In this document: positions 15,241 through 27,151 of the stretch, piece by piece
Numbering within the stretch: position 1 is the first letter of the stretch
How the letters are laid out: every line of letters begins with the position of its first letter
Translations under genes and position numbers: made by a program
Notes under the pieces: generated by a model
What the model saw: only the letters and a program-made list of their open reading frames with translations
What the model was told of the DNA's origin: nothing
Database searches by the model: none
Source: Acanthopleura granulata
Taxonomy: Eukaryota > Mollusca > Polyplacophora > Chitonida > Chitonidae
Length of the DNA stretch: 64,000 nt
Assembly: GCA_016165875.1 (NCBI GenBank)
Contig: JABBOT010000012.1
Span: 12,998,732 to 13,062,731, forward strand
Reading direction: 5' to 3'

Positions 15241-18117
15241 TTACATGTATATGTACATGGATGTAGGGGATTTTATACCTTGTGCACACATCACACATTA
15301 TTACACACGCATTGCATTAGGTTTCAGCTAACCAAAGTACCTTAGTTCACCAGCCTGCAAAATGATATGAATGTCAAAGTTTGCATGGTACGTTCTGTGG
15401 TCACCTCCAAAACTTTGTGGACAGTTCGAAAATGGTGTATGATTCACTCATGTTTCTGTTATAAATCTGAAAATAAACTGCAGGCGTAAATCTTATGTTA
15501 AGATTGTAAAATTTGTATACATGTTTATATAGTTTTGATGAACTGGAATTGTTAAGCTAATTTATGGTTACTAAACATGTGTGATTTCTGTGATTATTTC
15601 CAATCACGTCAGTCAATGAGTTATTATATAGCTTCTACTTTGATCACAAGTTCTCTTAAGTTATGGTATTCAGCTCTATAGCCTACATGTGCTTATCTCA
15701 TGTAGAGGTGAGGTTTCAAGTATCTGCATGTAGATCTCTTTTGCTGTGGCCCTAAAGACACATTTTTACCGTTCATAAGTTAGAACTCTGTTAATGTACA
15801 TTTTTGCCTCGTAACACAGCTGGTACAACAGATAGCATGAAATCTTGTATATATTTGTGCTAAGAAATATCGAACTTGATGCTTACTGAAGTTTAGAATA
15901 TGAGTCATAGATTGACTTAACTCTGTGTACATACTGTTTACAGGCAGAAGTTGTTTATGCCTTTGGTATTCAACTTTCATTTGAAAGCTAACTTTGACAT
16001 ACTTCCTTATAAGTCACTATGCATTTGTTAGTGACAGATGTGTAGGCTGATAGTGTCTCTACCCAGGCAGTAATTTACAGCCTTCACATCAGATCTCCCA
16101 AACTTCTGACCTGGAGGTGAGAGTTCAAATCCAGCTGACCTCATTTTGATATAGTGTACCAACAACTTGCATATGAGTGCTGACCTCTGTAATCACTATG
16201 TACATATCTATATATTAACTTGATTATGAACATCATGTCTTACGTTTTAAGTCATCCCAGCTGTATATATGACACAATTGCTTCATGCTGTCCTTTACAC
16301 AACTATGATGATGGCTTTGACCTGCAGTTTCTGACAAAAACACAGGCATGGCCGTCCGGTTCAGACAGTTAACTTGTACATTGTGAGAGTTTAATGATAC
16401 CGTGCTCTCACTCAACAGTAGGTCAGAACACTGTACAGTGTGTTGTACTATAGATGTATGTATAAAGATGGGCATAAATACACACAGTCCATGTAGTGGG
16501 AATCCCCAATATGCATATACATGTAAGCAGCGGTTCAGAGTAATAGAGATTGCTACATTGGAGACCACAGATCATGCGATTCATTGATGTTGACCCATCT
16601 GCTGCATGTAGTGTAGTTTGGCAGCCACTTACCATCAGGAGGTTTACACAAAGATAATGTAAAATGTGAACGGATTGAGGTTAGAATTAATCAAGACTGT
16701 ATGTTATAATAATGGACACTTTGTAATAGTAGAGGCATGTATTACAGCATAGAGGAATCAGCAAGTCCAGTTGTAATTGTAGGCAGCATCTCATACATAG
16801 TGTGTGCACAGCCTGTGTAAAGCTTATATAGCTTGTTTACTGGTACATTTTGTATTGGTCTTGTGCACAGTAAGATAAATGAGCCAGTTGTTCCTCTCTA
16901 AGGAGCAGTTTTCATAGGATTGTGTAAGAAAATTTTCTGTGCACATATTGACATACATGTATGCAAGGCTGTTACAAAATTACAAGAGTGCAATTTCACT
17001 ATTCCAATTTTCATTTATTAATGTCTTCACCTAGATAAAGATGAAGTGTTTATTTTGTTGATTTATTTATTTACAAGTCATTTAATTTGTTACATAAACT
17101 AATTAGGCTAATTGATGAATCTGGGTCATGAATATAATGGGTTCATCAGGTCTGAGCATTTTGCTTTATCACTTGGATAATGTATGCAAATAGAGTTAAT
17201 GCCCAGGCTCAGTGAAATGCATCTGTTACACTTTGCATTAGAACCAGTTTACATTTGTCCTTCATTTTCTGAGCAAAGGAGTGACCTTCATGTGCAGTAT
17301 GAACTGTTGACGTGTGAGTTCTGATTTATTGACTGATTAGGCTTGTGTGATATGGTCTTGCAGGGTTGTTAACTGATCAGTTTGTAAAAGAAAGGGGTCA
17401 CTATGGTGCAGAAAAACCAATCTTCTCTTGTTATTTACCTGTTCCTCCAAACTCATTAATATACTCATCCTTTAAGCAGTTGATGTCTTTGAATGAGAAC
17501 CTCTGTTTGGAGACATCATTAGAATATTAATTACTGTTAATTAATGGAGTTTGAACCTTGTGTGTATGACATGGGATCAATTCATATATTTCAGACTGGG
17601 CAAGATGACATGAATGAAAAGTATAATGTGCTGTAGTTCCTCAGTTGTTTTGTCTCAGTTTGTATAATTTTCTGTTTTGATACTTGTGGATAGTGGTACG
17701 TTTGTAAGCTATTTAAGCCAGTCAAAATATACTTTTTGAAAATTTATTATCTCTTCCACCTGATATTGGAAATGGTCAAAATACAAACAAATACTGTGCA
17801 TTGCATACAATCCAAAAACGTTTTTATGTCCATGTACCAGTGTTGGTGGAATTAGAGTATTTACTACTTATCGTATGGTAATAAGATACTTGTAATGGCC
17901 TCACGACATACTTGCTTGGATAGTCTGTATGCTAATATTTGGCTAAAATTAGTCCGTTTCAGATATTTTTGGGTTGTCCAGTTTCCAGGTAACAATCCTG
18001 ACCATTGTCAGTAAAGTCGTAGGAAGTTGTGAGGTGGATTTACATACTTGCCATGTTCACAGTGATGTCATTAGTTGAACATTGTGTGTTATAGATCAGG
18101 TAGTCGTGGTGCCAGCA

Positions 18118-18180
18118 GTGGTCAGCCGCACCTGCGCAAACTGCATTAGTGGTCAGCCGCACCTGCGCAAACTGCATTAG
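18118..18180 (+). repeat. 31-bp tandem duplication upstream of rhotekin exon 1b
   Basis: Two copies of a 31-base unit containing GGTCAGCCGCACCTGCGCAA, at 18120 and 18151. Each unit includes a CACCTG E-box. The array ends 66 bases before the exon 1b ATG, so it lies in the 5' UTR or core promoter of that exon. Confidence 0.9.
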
Positions 18181-18246
18181 TGCTTCATTGTTGGCAATGG
18201 TCTCTTCTCTTCCCTCGGACGTAGGACTTTGCCAAGACCTAACATA

Positions 18247-18363
18247 ATGGGCAATGCTAACGCCGTCTATCTGATAACAGATGCAGATGCAACTGAGGGT
18301 GATAATTTACAATCGCCAGAATATTCCAGATCATCTAAATTCCTGAGAACATTGGACAAAAAG
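18247..18363 (+). CDS. RTKN: Rhotekin alternative first coding exon 1b
   Basis: ATG at 18247 opens 39 codons up to a GTAAAT donor at 18364, phase 0, the phase required by the shared exon at 29546. The frame is open upstream only to a non-ATG codon, so this ATG is the first. The peptide begins MGNANAV: Gly2 with small residues after it fits a loose N-myristoylation pattern. The rest is acidic then basic, ending in a Ser/Arg/Lys stretch. I do not recognise it in other rhotekins. Assignment to this gene is inference from position, strand and phase; a cDNA would settle it. Confidence 0.6.
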
Positions 18364-18801
18364 GTAAATGTGATATTTCGTGTACATGTAATTGTACATG
18401 AAAATAGTGGTAAAATTGGATTAATTGATGTTACACATGGTACTGAATAATTCACATTTTGTGGGTGGAGAAAACAGGGCAGAGCATTGAACGGCTACAG
18501 GATCTTACCAGGTACCTGATAACCTTCTGACTTGAAGCTGCTGCCTAACCGATAGGAACTGCATTCTGTAACCTGTGACCTTATTGGTCAAGGGATGGAA
18601 TGCTTAACTGCGTGGTAACTTGAATTTGCAGATGCTGATGAAACTCTCTATTTTAGCCTGATCACAGGTTCACATCTGAATACCTGGTTATTCATTGTAC
18701 TTTAGTACAGTGATGCTGAGATGGGGCTTTGCTACTTAGAGTTTACAGGTTTATCACATGAAGACTACAAGCGTAGTTTAAACGTGCATGTAGCTTGCAC
18801 T

Positions 18802-18990
18802 GGCTTGGCAGTGTTTTGACATCAGGAGGGTTGCTGGACACCTGGACTTGGCAGTGGTTTGACATCAGGTAGGTTAGTGGATACATGGACTTGGCAGTGG
18901 TTTGACATCAGGAAGGTTACTGGATACCTGGACTTAGCATTGGTTTGACATCAGGAAGGTTATTGGATACCCGGACTTGGCCTTGGTTTG
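18802..18990 (+). repeat. 43-bp minisatellite, about 4.4 copies
   Basis: The phrase GACTTGGCAGTGGTTTGACA recurs at spacing 43 (near 18802, 18845, 18888, 18931, 18974) with a few substitutions per copy. It is intronic. Confidence 0.9.
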
Positions 18991-21438
18991 CTAGTTTTCA
19001 GAGGGCCATGCCAGACTTCTCCAAGCCATAAATCTGACCATTGTGTGAAATGTGTCACTCAAATATTCCTGAGCTCAGCAGTGAAACGGCCAATTAACAC
19101 GTTCATTGCCGACCACACCCATCCCGACCAGCAGCTGTGGATTATGTTAGTTCTTGGCCTATCATTCAATTTCCGCAAAGTGAATTCGGTGTAACTTTTA
19201 CTAGTAAGCACAGGGAGGGGAATTCCAGTAGTACGAGATATCTTGTAGGCTGGCAGTGTGACAGAAGCAAATGACCTCGTATTCCAGACACCAGAAAATC
19301 TCGTAGCACATTGGGTATGAGAAAAGTCATAGCTGGCTTATGTAATTGACGGCGCACGTGACACCGCCAGTCTAAGAGATAACTTGTATCCATGGGTAAT
19401 CCTTTCGTGTGTGTTTAGTATATAATTCACCTAATACTAGTAGAAAATTTGTTGCGATTCTTATAATATTTTCCAGTTTACGTGGCCATGAATGGGCTAC
19501 TTCAAAGCAGTGGGACTGTCCCATGACCAATTTCCGTCACATTACTATGTGAAAAATAAAGCCCAATTGGATTAATTTTCTCTTATATTTTTGATTTTTG
19601 TTTATTTTCTTCACCAATAAATTACTTAGTGCATAAATCATGCCTACAATACACACCTGGACCTTTTACCAAGCTTTTTACCAAGTCATGATTTGATACA
19701 AATTAACTCGTACGTACTACTGGCAAGATGTGGAACACCCCTTACAACGAGATATCTCGTTTTCCGCAGTCAACATGTTAACAAAAAGCACATGTACATG
19801 TAGTATGTCCAGAAGTTCTTTTTTACATCACATCAACTTTTACTGGTGCTACTTGTACATGTGTCATTGTACATACGTATTGTAAAAACTAAGGTATGAT
19901 AATGTAATAAGATCATACAGGTAATCTGTTTGATATACATGCTATGTACATGTGTGGATAAATTTGAGCTATCATCACATCTTAATAGTTTAGCACATAC
20001 ACGTAGCTTTGTTAGCATTTGTTTACAAATGCTTGTAGAGGTAGGCATGGAAAGTGTACTTAAAGTAATTGATGTGATACAAACTGCATTCTTACAGTTT
20101 GTTGACTCCATACCTGAAATGGCTTCTTTAATTGGCACTTACAGTAGATGATCGTCCTATGGCTCCATTATAATTACGTTCTTTTGACTTTGGAACTTTT
20201 TTTGTTCAGAATTGTAGGTATAATGACATTGACTGAACAAACCAAACAGTGGCAAAATTCTGTGGTCTCCAGCAAGTTGTCGTGATCATGCACATTTATA
20301 CATGTACATGTATGTAGGCGACCGACATTTTACACAGTTTTATGCCCCGTTCTGAAGAATTGCGTATAACTAGACCGCACGCTGCCTGGTCTTCCCTTTA
20401 TCTACATTCTTTCGCTAAATAACTAATAGCCCTTTAATGTACATTTGCATCAAAATGTGATTAGAAGAGAACTGTTAATTAGGTAATTTTCTGTATTAAC
20501 GGAAAAATTCATACAATGTTTCATCTGACAAGCCGCACAATAAAGAGTTGCTGCCCTTCACATAGCATTACTCACTTTCCTTCAGTGATGAGCCTCAGCC
20601 AGTGTGTTAAGGAGGGTCAGAGTTGCTTTGTGCAGGCACCTAGTCAGTGATTAACTAATATTAGCATTAGCTGACATTTGGTGGCCGTTTGTGATGGAAT
20701 TAGGGGAAAGGCAAGCTCCTGCTGGAGTGGTTTATACCAAACGCGTGGCTGGCATTGGGCTGGCTTATAGAGATGTGCTGGGGAAAAGTAATGTGTGTAG
20801 TTTGTACATGTAGCAAGTTCCTGCTACTCACATATAATACCCTTGTGTATGAACAGTGTAGTAAAGAAATGTCACCTGTTACTCACAAGTCTTTTATCTT
20901 AGGAAGATCGTAGATATGCAGTTGTCAATATATTGTTTTGGTATCGCCTGTGAATTGGGAGACCTTTTTTTCAACTCTGTAGATCTAAATGTGAAAGGCT
21001 TTCTGGGTATGAAAGGAATATGCAAAGATATTTGTATGTATGTATCAGGACTTTTTATGCATAAAATGAGGATTCAGTATAAGCTATATTGTAATGAGGT
21101 TTACAGTTCCAAACACACATATATAACATCGGAAATCAACACAAAAAAATTTCAAATTTTCAAATTTTCAATTATAACAGTAGCCATGTTTTAGTTATTT
21201 CCAAATTGATCAGAAACTCTGTACTGCCTCTAGGTAATTCAAATGTGTTTGCCCCACACTATGAACATGAAAAATGATTTTAACTCATGAATGGAAAGTG
21301 AAGGAAGAAAGTGAAAGAGAAACAGGTGTATATCTCAGGTACATAGTGGTGTATTCTTTATCGTTGTCTTTTTTCCTTTGAATAAGTTTATTTGATACAT
21401 GATGTGAAAAATCTCCACTTCTTTGTTTGTTTGATTTT

Positions 21439-21542
21439 TGCCTTCATGTATACATGTATGCATGTAGTTTACTGTAGCAGATATGCGTTTTGCCTTCATG
21501 TATACATGTATGCGTGTAGTTTACTGTAGCAGATATGCGTAT
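21439..21542 (+). repeat. 52-bp tandem duplication
   Basis: Two near-identical copies beginning CCTTCATGTATACATGTATG at 21441 and 21493 and ending TAGCAGATATGCGT. Intronic, no coding meaning seen. Confidence 0.9.
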
Positions 21543-24500
21543 GCTGCCGTTGGAAGTAAAGGCACTTTGCTGCCGTTTTTACCAAGTGGTGAATGTGCAA
21601 ACCATTATAACCTTCCCTGCCAAGTACATTGTACATGTTGTTATGGTAATAACTGGTCTCTGTGTTGCCTAACAAGCCATGCTGATTATACCTGTACATG
21701 TAGCAGAAGTTGAATAAATCACGCCCATAGAGCAGGTTGACATGTACATGTGGATATCTGTATATAAAGCTTGTGGTTGTGACGACAATATGTATACAGT
21801 TTATTTTCACGTCTTGTTCTTCATTGTGGTTATAGTGCATGCATTTGCCCGTTACCTATAAGTGGATTGTAATTTTTAAAGAATGTTGGCCGCAACAGAT
21901 ACAAAGTGATGCAATGATCAGGAAAATTAGTATACCACAAAATGCATACTGTCTCAGGACAACACCCAGATTAGTGTTGCTTTTAATACCTGTAAGACCA
22001 CAGGTCTTGGGCTAAATAGATTTTGTTATGCAAATGATCGTGTGCTGCATATTAATTTGATGCGGCCTGTGGGGTGTATTCTTGTAATTAGTGTGGGAAG
22101 GCTGTGTGAATTATGTATCTGGACCTGTTGAGATAGGCTGTGTGTAATATCACCTGAGGCAATGTCTTTTGCGTGAATATGGTGAGAACATTGAGAGCCT
22201 GGTCATACAGGTATACATATGCTAGAGAAGCAAACGTGTCCCAGGTATATAGATAGATGTAGATACATCTGATAGGAGTGGCCACTTTGATGTACTGTAC
22301 TGCCACAACATGGAAGTGCTACTGTCGGTAAGATCTGATCTGTCTGCATTGTTGTTTTGTGGGGAATAGACCCCATGGATTCGTACTTGTACATGGCATG
22401 TATTCGTCATGGTCTGTATTATGTTCAGACAAATCTGAAAATCTTCCCGACTACGTACATGTGTCAGTGTTGTCACTTAGACCCGTGGACGTTGTCATGC
22501 ATGAAAACATGTCTGATGTGTATTTTTAAATGTGTGTCCTGTTCCATGAGAAGGGATTGTCTTGCTTAGTCTAGGCCGGATGCTTGTGGTGTGTGGACTT
22601 GTTTGTGAATGTATCTGATCTTACCAAGCTTGGACTAGAACTTCTAAAAATCTCAGGGAAATGAATCCAGCAGAACTACATGTAAATGAAATATGGACTG
22701 TACACGATCTTAGGAACTTGCTCGTAAGTACATGCACTCTTGTTTTCAATTCTCATCTTTATCATTAGTTTTACGCGACATGTGGATAGAAATGCACATT
22801 ACATTATACAGCATTTGATGAGCGGGAAGGGATGCATTTTTTCCTTCCTCCATGGGGAACATGTTAATACATACACTCCGTATGTTGACTTGCCATGAGG
22901 TGAATTTGTCAGAATTTGGTTTGTTGATACACAGAGATGTATGTCATTACAATATCAAGATTAGGCCCTGTTACAGTGTACATATGTACATGTATGTGTG
23001 TTATAATTGAACAGTAAATGGTGTTATTGATGTACATGAACATATACACTCACGTGTATACATGTACATTATACCTGACTGACAGGCCTTGTCTCTGGTG
23101 TCAGGAGTATCAATCTTGATCAGTGCATCACTCACATGTCAGATCAGGAGGATTTTAGCTGTGTCAGGTTGTCTTTACTATCGCCCCGAAAAGGCAAGTT
23201 TCTAAATTCAGAGTCGTGCGTTTAATTTTAGACCTTTAGACCCTACACTGTACCTTCTTCAGGCTGTTTATTGTGCTTGCATTCTATGCCCTTTTGACTT
23301 GACCTACAGAATTCAAGACTAACACCACAGGCTAAATTATGGTCCACATACCAGGCTGTTTGTCTACATATGTTGGCATGGATATAAATAAATATTTCAC
23401 CTGTACATTTACTTATGAACAGGTACGTGTAAGTTTACCAATACATCAAGTGTATATTCAAATATCTGTGAAATGACATCTTCCATTACTGAAATGTCTT
23501 CATAAAGATGTATGCACCATATATGGTATACTTACTGGGACCAGTGCTGTAAACAAGGTCATTGACATTCACACGTCTTCAGCTGAGGTAGTGTCCATCC
23601 GGTTTACCCAGGTGGATCTACAGATTCTGTTTGTGTGCTAAGTACGAATGTGTTACAGTTACATACATTATTATAAACTGAATATTCCAGAAAAAGGCTT
23701 TGAGTCACTGACATTTTATCGCTATTCATTGGGATACATTTTATCAGTGACATGCATTCTTTCCTGGTTGACACTCGATGAACATGCGTGTGTGAGTGAT
23801 TCATACATGGGTACCGTGTACACAAAGTATATTACGTGTATGTGGATCAGTTCACAGGACTGTAACACTGATACTGGCAACATGATGTAATAGTGTACAT
23901 GCTTTCCTTTTTTCTTCATCGTGGTACACAACCTCAAAGAGAAAGTTGCCTTTTTACATGTACATGTATATGTAGTTCGACAGAGAGTAATGACTGTCTA
24001 TTTTTACAGTAAATTGCCTACATCCGTAAAACGCTTATACATTCAAATCTACATTTTCCGTAAGTGACATTGCCATAGAGAAATTTAATCCTAGCTGCAC
24101 CTCACCCTCTCCCTCCAACACAACAACAACAAAAAAAAAAAGGGAAACAGGCAAATAAAACTAGGAGATGGATTGCACATACTTAGTGTTATACTAGAAT
24201 GGTAGGAACCATGTAAACCTGTCTGAATAGATTTCAGATTCAGCCTGTATAGCGTATATTCAGCTATATGTATACATGGTTTAGATGTGTTTATTCGTGG
24301 GTTTTGTGGTGTATATACATATTCTGTTCAGAGTGGGTTACAGTGCGTCTGAGGTCACCTCATACACTACGTAACTTCTCACTCCAGCTTAATAATGCTA
24401 TTGTCAAGCATCTACATCATGTTTTCTGAACCATGATAAGTACTTGTATACAGTATAGCAATGGATGTCACGTAATGTTCATGATGTCCTATAATGTTAT

Positions 24501-27091
24501 ATATTCTAAAAGAGCAGGAGTGATGTCATTGTGTCAGCTCGCGATAATTATAATTGTTGTGTGATTGTTGCCGACGCCCAGTTGCCCTCAGGCAGGTTGT
24601 CAGTTTGTGGACGGACATGTACCTGTATTACTGATATATTATTCAGGATCCTCTTACATCAGATATCTCTTTCCACTGAATTTTCATTTACGTTTTTCAT
24701 CACCAGAAGTAGACTTTCAAGTTTAGGTGGAATATTTAACGGGATGTAATTTGGCAGTGCTGTTAAATTGTGTGGAAGATGCAAAGAGAATGTTGAAGAA
24801 TTATATCATTCTCTGATGATCCATGTACATACATCATCATGTACTGTAATGTTTTGACTCTTAAAATACATTTCATGTAGTACAGTTCATCTTGCATTTC
24901 AGCCTGATCATGAAATGATTAGTTTGATTTTACTCTGCAAAGAGTTAGTACAGGGGAGTGGCTGAAGTTGTTGAGACAACTAATTCTACTGTGGGACATG
25001 AAGTCATATAATGTACATGTTATGGTCAAGTTTAATAGCTAATGGCAAAGTTTCAACAAGATCCTTGAATTTGAGAAATATCTGAACTGCTTCATAACAT
25101 AGAGATCTGGTTTATTTTTGTTTATGAACACACACTTATTATGAGCACACACTTATATAGACGCACATTTGAAGCATTATGTAGACACTAAAAGAAGCCT
25201 GGCAATGTTTTCTGTATTTAGAATGTACTTGGTGGTAGTGGTGTGGACACGTCATTTTGCGGATGCTCCGCAGGTTGTGTACTCGGGGATCAGCAGGCTG
25301 TCTGTGTGGTAATGTTGACACTTCACAGGTCCCCGTAATCAGGATTCATCTTATTTCCTGAGGGACCTGGGAATGAGACTCAAGGAAGTAAAAAAAAAAA
25401 AAGAGGCATAGTATATGTACATTGTATAATATAGGTGGTGAAGCACTTTTGGAGTTAGTATGTTTTGTTGTAAACATGGTTTTGATGTGTAATTGTTATG
25501 CCCAGGCTGTGGTTAGCATGTGTTGCTTATGGTAACATACTCCGCCCAGTGTAGTTAATTTGCTACAAATCAGTTTACATCCATGTAGATGTCAGTGTAC
25601 GTATTGTTATGTAGCATTTGAATTTATCAAATACTGAGTGATCAGGTAATGTAAAACTAGATAAGTAATATATGTATCAGATGGTTTACTCCACAGATAT
25701 CAAAATCTAGCCTCAAGCCAAATTGGAGCCATTAACCATGTTTGGTCTCTTTTAAGAAATAGTGGTGTGTGTGTGTGGCTTAGTTTAAAATCTGTAGGTT
25801 GAATACATACATACATACATGTACTCCATGATGGTTAAAAGTATTGAATGTATATAATGATAAGGTGAAATGGGAAAAAAAAATTTGAAGAATTTTTTGA
25901 AAGGACCTGTTGAATAAACATTGAGGCATTTGTGACCAGGTTACACACACGTGTGTATATGTAATTATATGTAGATGGAATTATGATCTGTTGACATCTA
26001 TCCACTTCAGATAATTACAACAAGCTGCATGTAATTGTGTGTACTTGTACATGCAATTGTACCTTATATATGATCTTCGGTCGCGATTTTATTTTTAAAC
26101 TAAGGATAGGTTTTAATTCAGTTAAACATCATAAAGCGTACTTGCACTTTGTTGCCTCACCTGAACCACACACAGTTGTTGGGGATTTATATCACATTCT
26201 TTGGTGGGTGAATCTGAAAGGTGACAAATAAGAAGTTCAGTTGAAAAGAAACGATTTGCAACGACAAGCGTCACCTTTTGAAAAGCAGGGTGAAGTCACG
26301 CGCCAGTCGGTGTTCAAACATTACGTTGGTGGGTTCCGGTGCTGTTGTGTGCAAGTGTTCGTGTTTGAATGGGCCTATACGGAGGCGTGTTTTGCCGGGG
26401 ATAGGACTGTTGACAGAAGACTGAGGGAATGCTCTGACGCTTTGAGTTTTATGATGTAAATGCAGCTAAAAATATATATTCTGGTGGGGTCTATTTAAAA
26501 GGAGTCCGAGTGAAGTCTGGAAAGAGTTGATACAAGTACTGGCATATGTGAAGATAAGCAGCATATAGTACGTGTTTTGTCCGTATGCCAGCTAGACCCA
26601 CAGTTCCCATGTGTTTGGGAGACGCTTAAGGAAGCATTACTCATACCTTACCAATAGGGTGTTCCTTTGAATCTGGGCGGTGAAACGTCTTAACTGCTTA
26701 AAAGCACAGAAATAGGTAAAGTGAAGAAATTGAAACTGCTGGAGTGAGAAGTTTTACCGTTTGAAACCAGAGAAGTTCATATAAACAGAAGCAGAAGAAC
26801 CTGTGTTTGTTAAATATCGCTGTTTATCATCTGACAGAGACTCGACTTATACTGGATATCCAGATCAGCCTGTGTTTTAACGTATCAGCTTCTTACTGAT
26901 GGCATAGACAGGTGTTCTGAAGAATTGTGTCACTACTCAGGAGTTGTTTGTCAAGTTTTCCGCAGCATTATAAGTTGTACGGGCCAACAGAAGGCTGTCC
27001 ATAAACTGTTTTGTGTCTGCCGGAAAGACAGACAAAATTGGGTTGGAATTGGGACTTTGACTCTGTGGTTGTGTAGTTAATCATTGAGAAC

Positions 27092-27151
27092 ATGCTGTCC
27101 CTTGCTACAAACACCATTAGGAATCTGTTTGCCATTTTAGGAGGCAATGAG
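27092..27151 (+). CDS. RTKN: Rhotekin alternative first coding exon 1c
   Basis: ATG at 27092 opens 20 codons ending exactly at a consensus GTAAGT donor (27152), phase 0, compatible with the shared exon at 29546. The peptide MLSLATNTIRNLFAILGGNE has a short amphipathic run (LATNTIRNLFAIL). The preceding kilobase has no in-frame continuation. This is the first exon closest to the shared body, with an intron of only 2.4 kb. I do not recognise the peptide from other species; the gene assignment rests on strand, phase, distance and the clean donor. Confidence 0.6.

Larger units (their letters stand above)
12145..18246 (+). other. Rhotekin intron / 5' flank of exon 1b
   Basis: No coding potential seen. 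Contents are TACATGTA-rich AT sequence, a possible SINE-like copy at 15.05-15.24 kb, a second tRNA-like stretch near 16.05-16.2 kb (GAGTTCAAATCC B-box-like), and a 31-bp tandem duplication at 18118-18180 immediately before exon 1b. The minus-strand open frame around 16.3-16.6 kb shows no family resemblance and overlaps open frames on the other strand. Confidence 0.5.
18364..27091 (+). other. Rhotekin intron / 5' flank of exon 1c
   Basis: No coding exon recognised. It holds a 43-bp minisatellite at 18.80-18.99 kb, a 52-bp tandem duplication at 21.44-21.54 kb, poly-A runs and TACATGTA words. The final kilobase (about 26.2-27.09 kb) is less AT-rich and probably contains the 5' UTR and promoter of exon 1c; the short open frame at 26241-26459 in it ends in a stop and is at most an upstream ORF. 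Confidence 0.5.

Noticed and set aside
16233..16568. 111-codon minus-strand open frame
   Set aside because: Overlaps other open frames on both strands, has no splice context or family resemblance, and lies in intronic AT-rich DNA.
18229..18246. Upstream extension of rhotekin exon 1b (MPRPNI)
   Set aside because: The apparent Met is a TTG codon; the first ATG is at 18247.
26241..26459. 72-codon plus frame before rhotekin exon 1c
   Set aside because: Ends in a stop with no donor before it; best explained as 5' UTR or upstream ORF of exon 1c.
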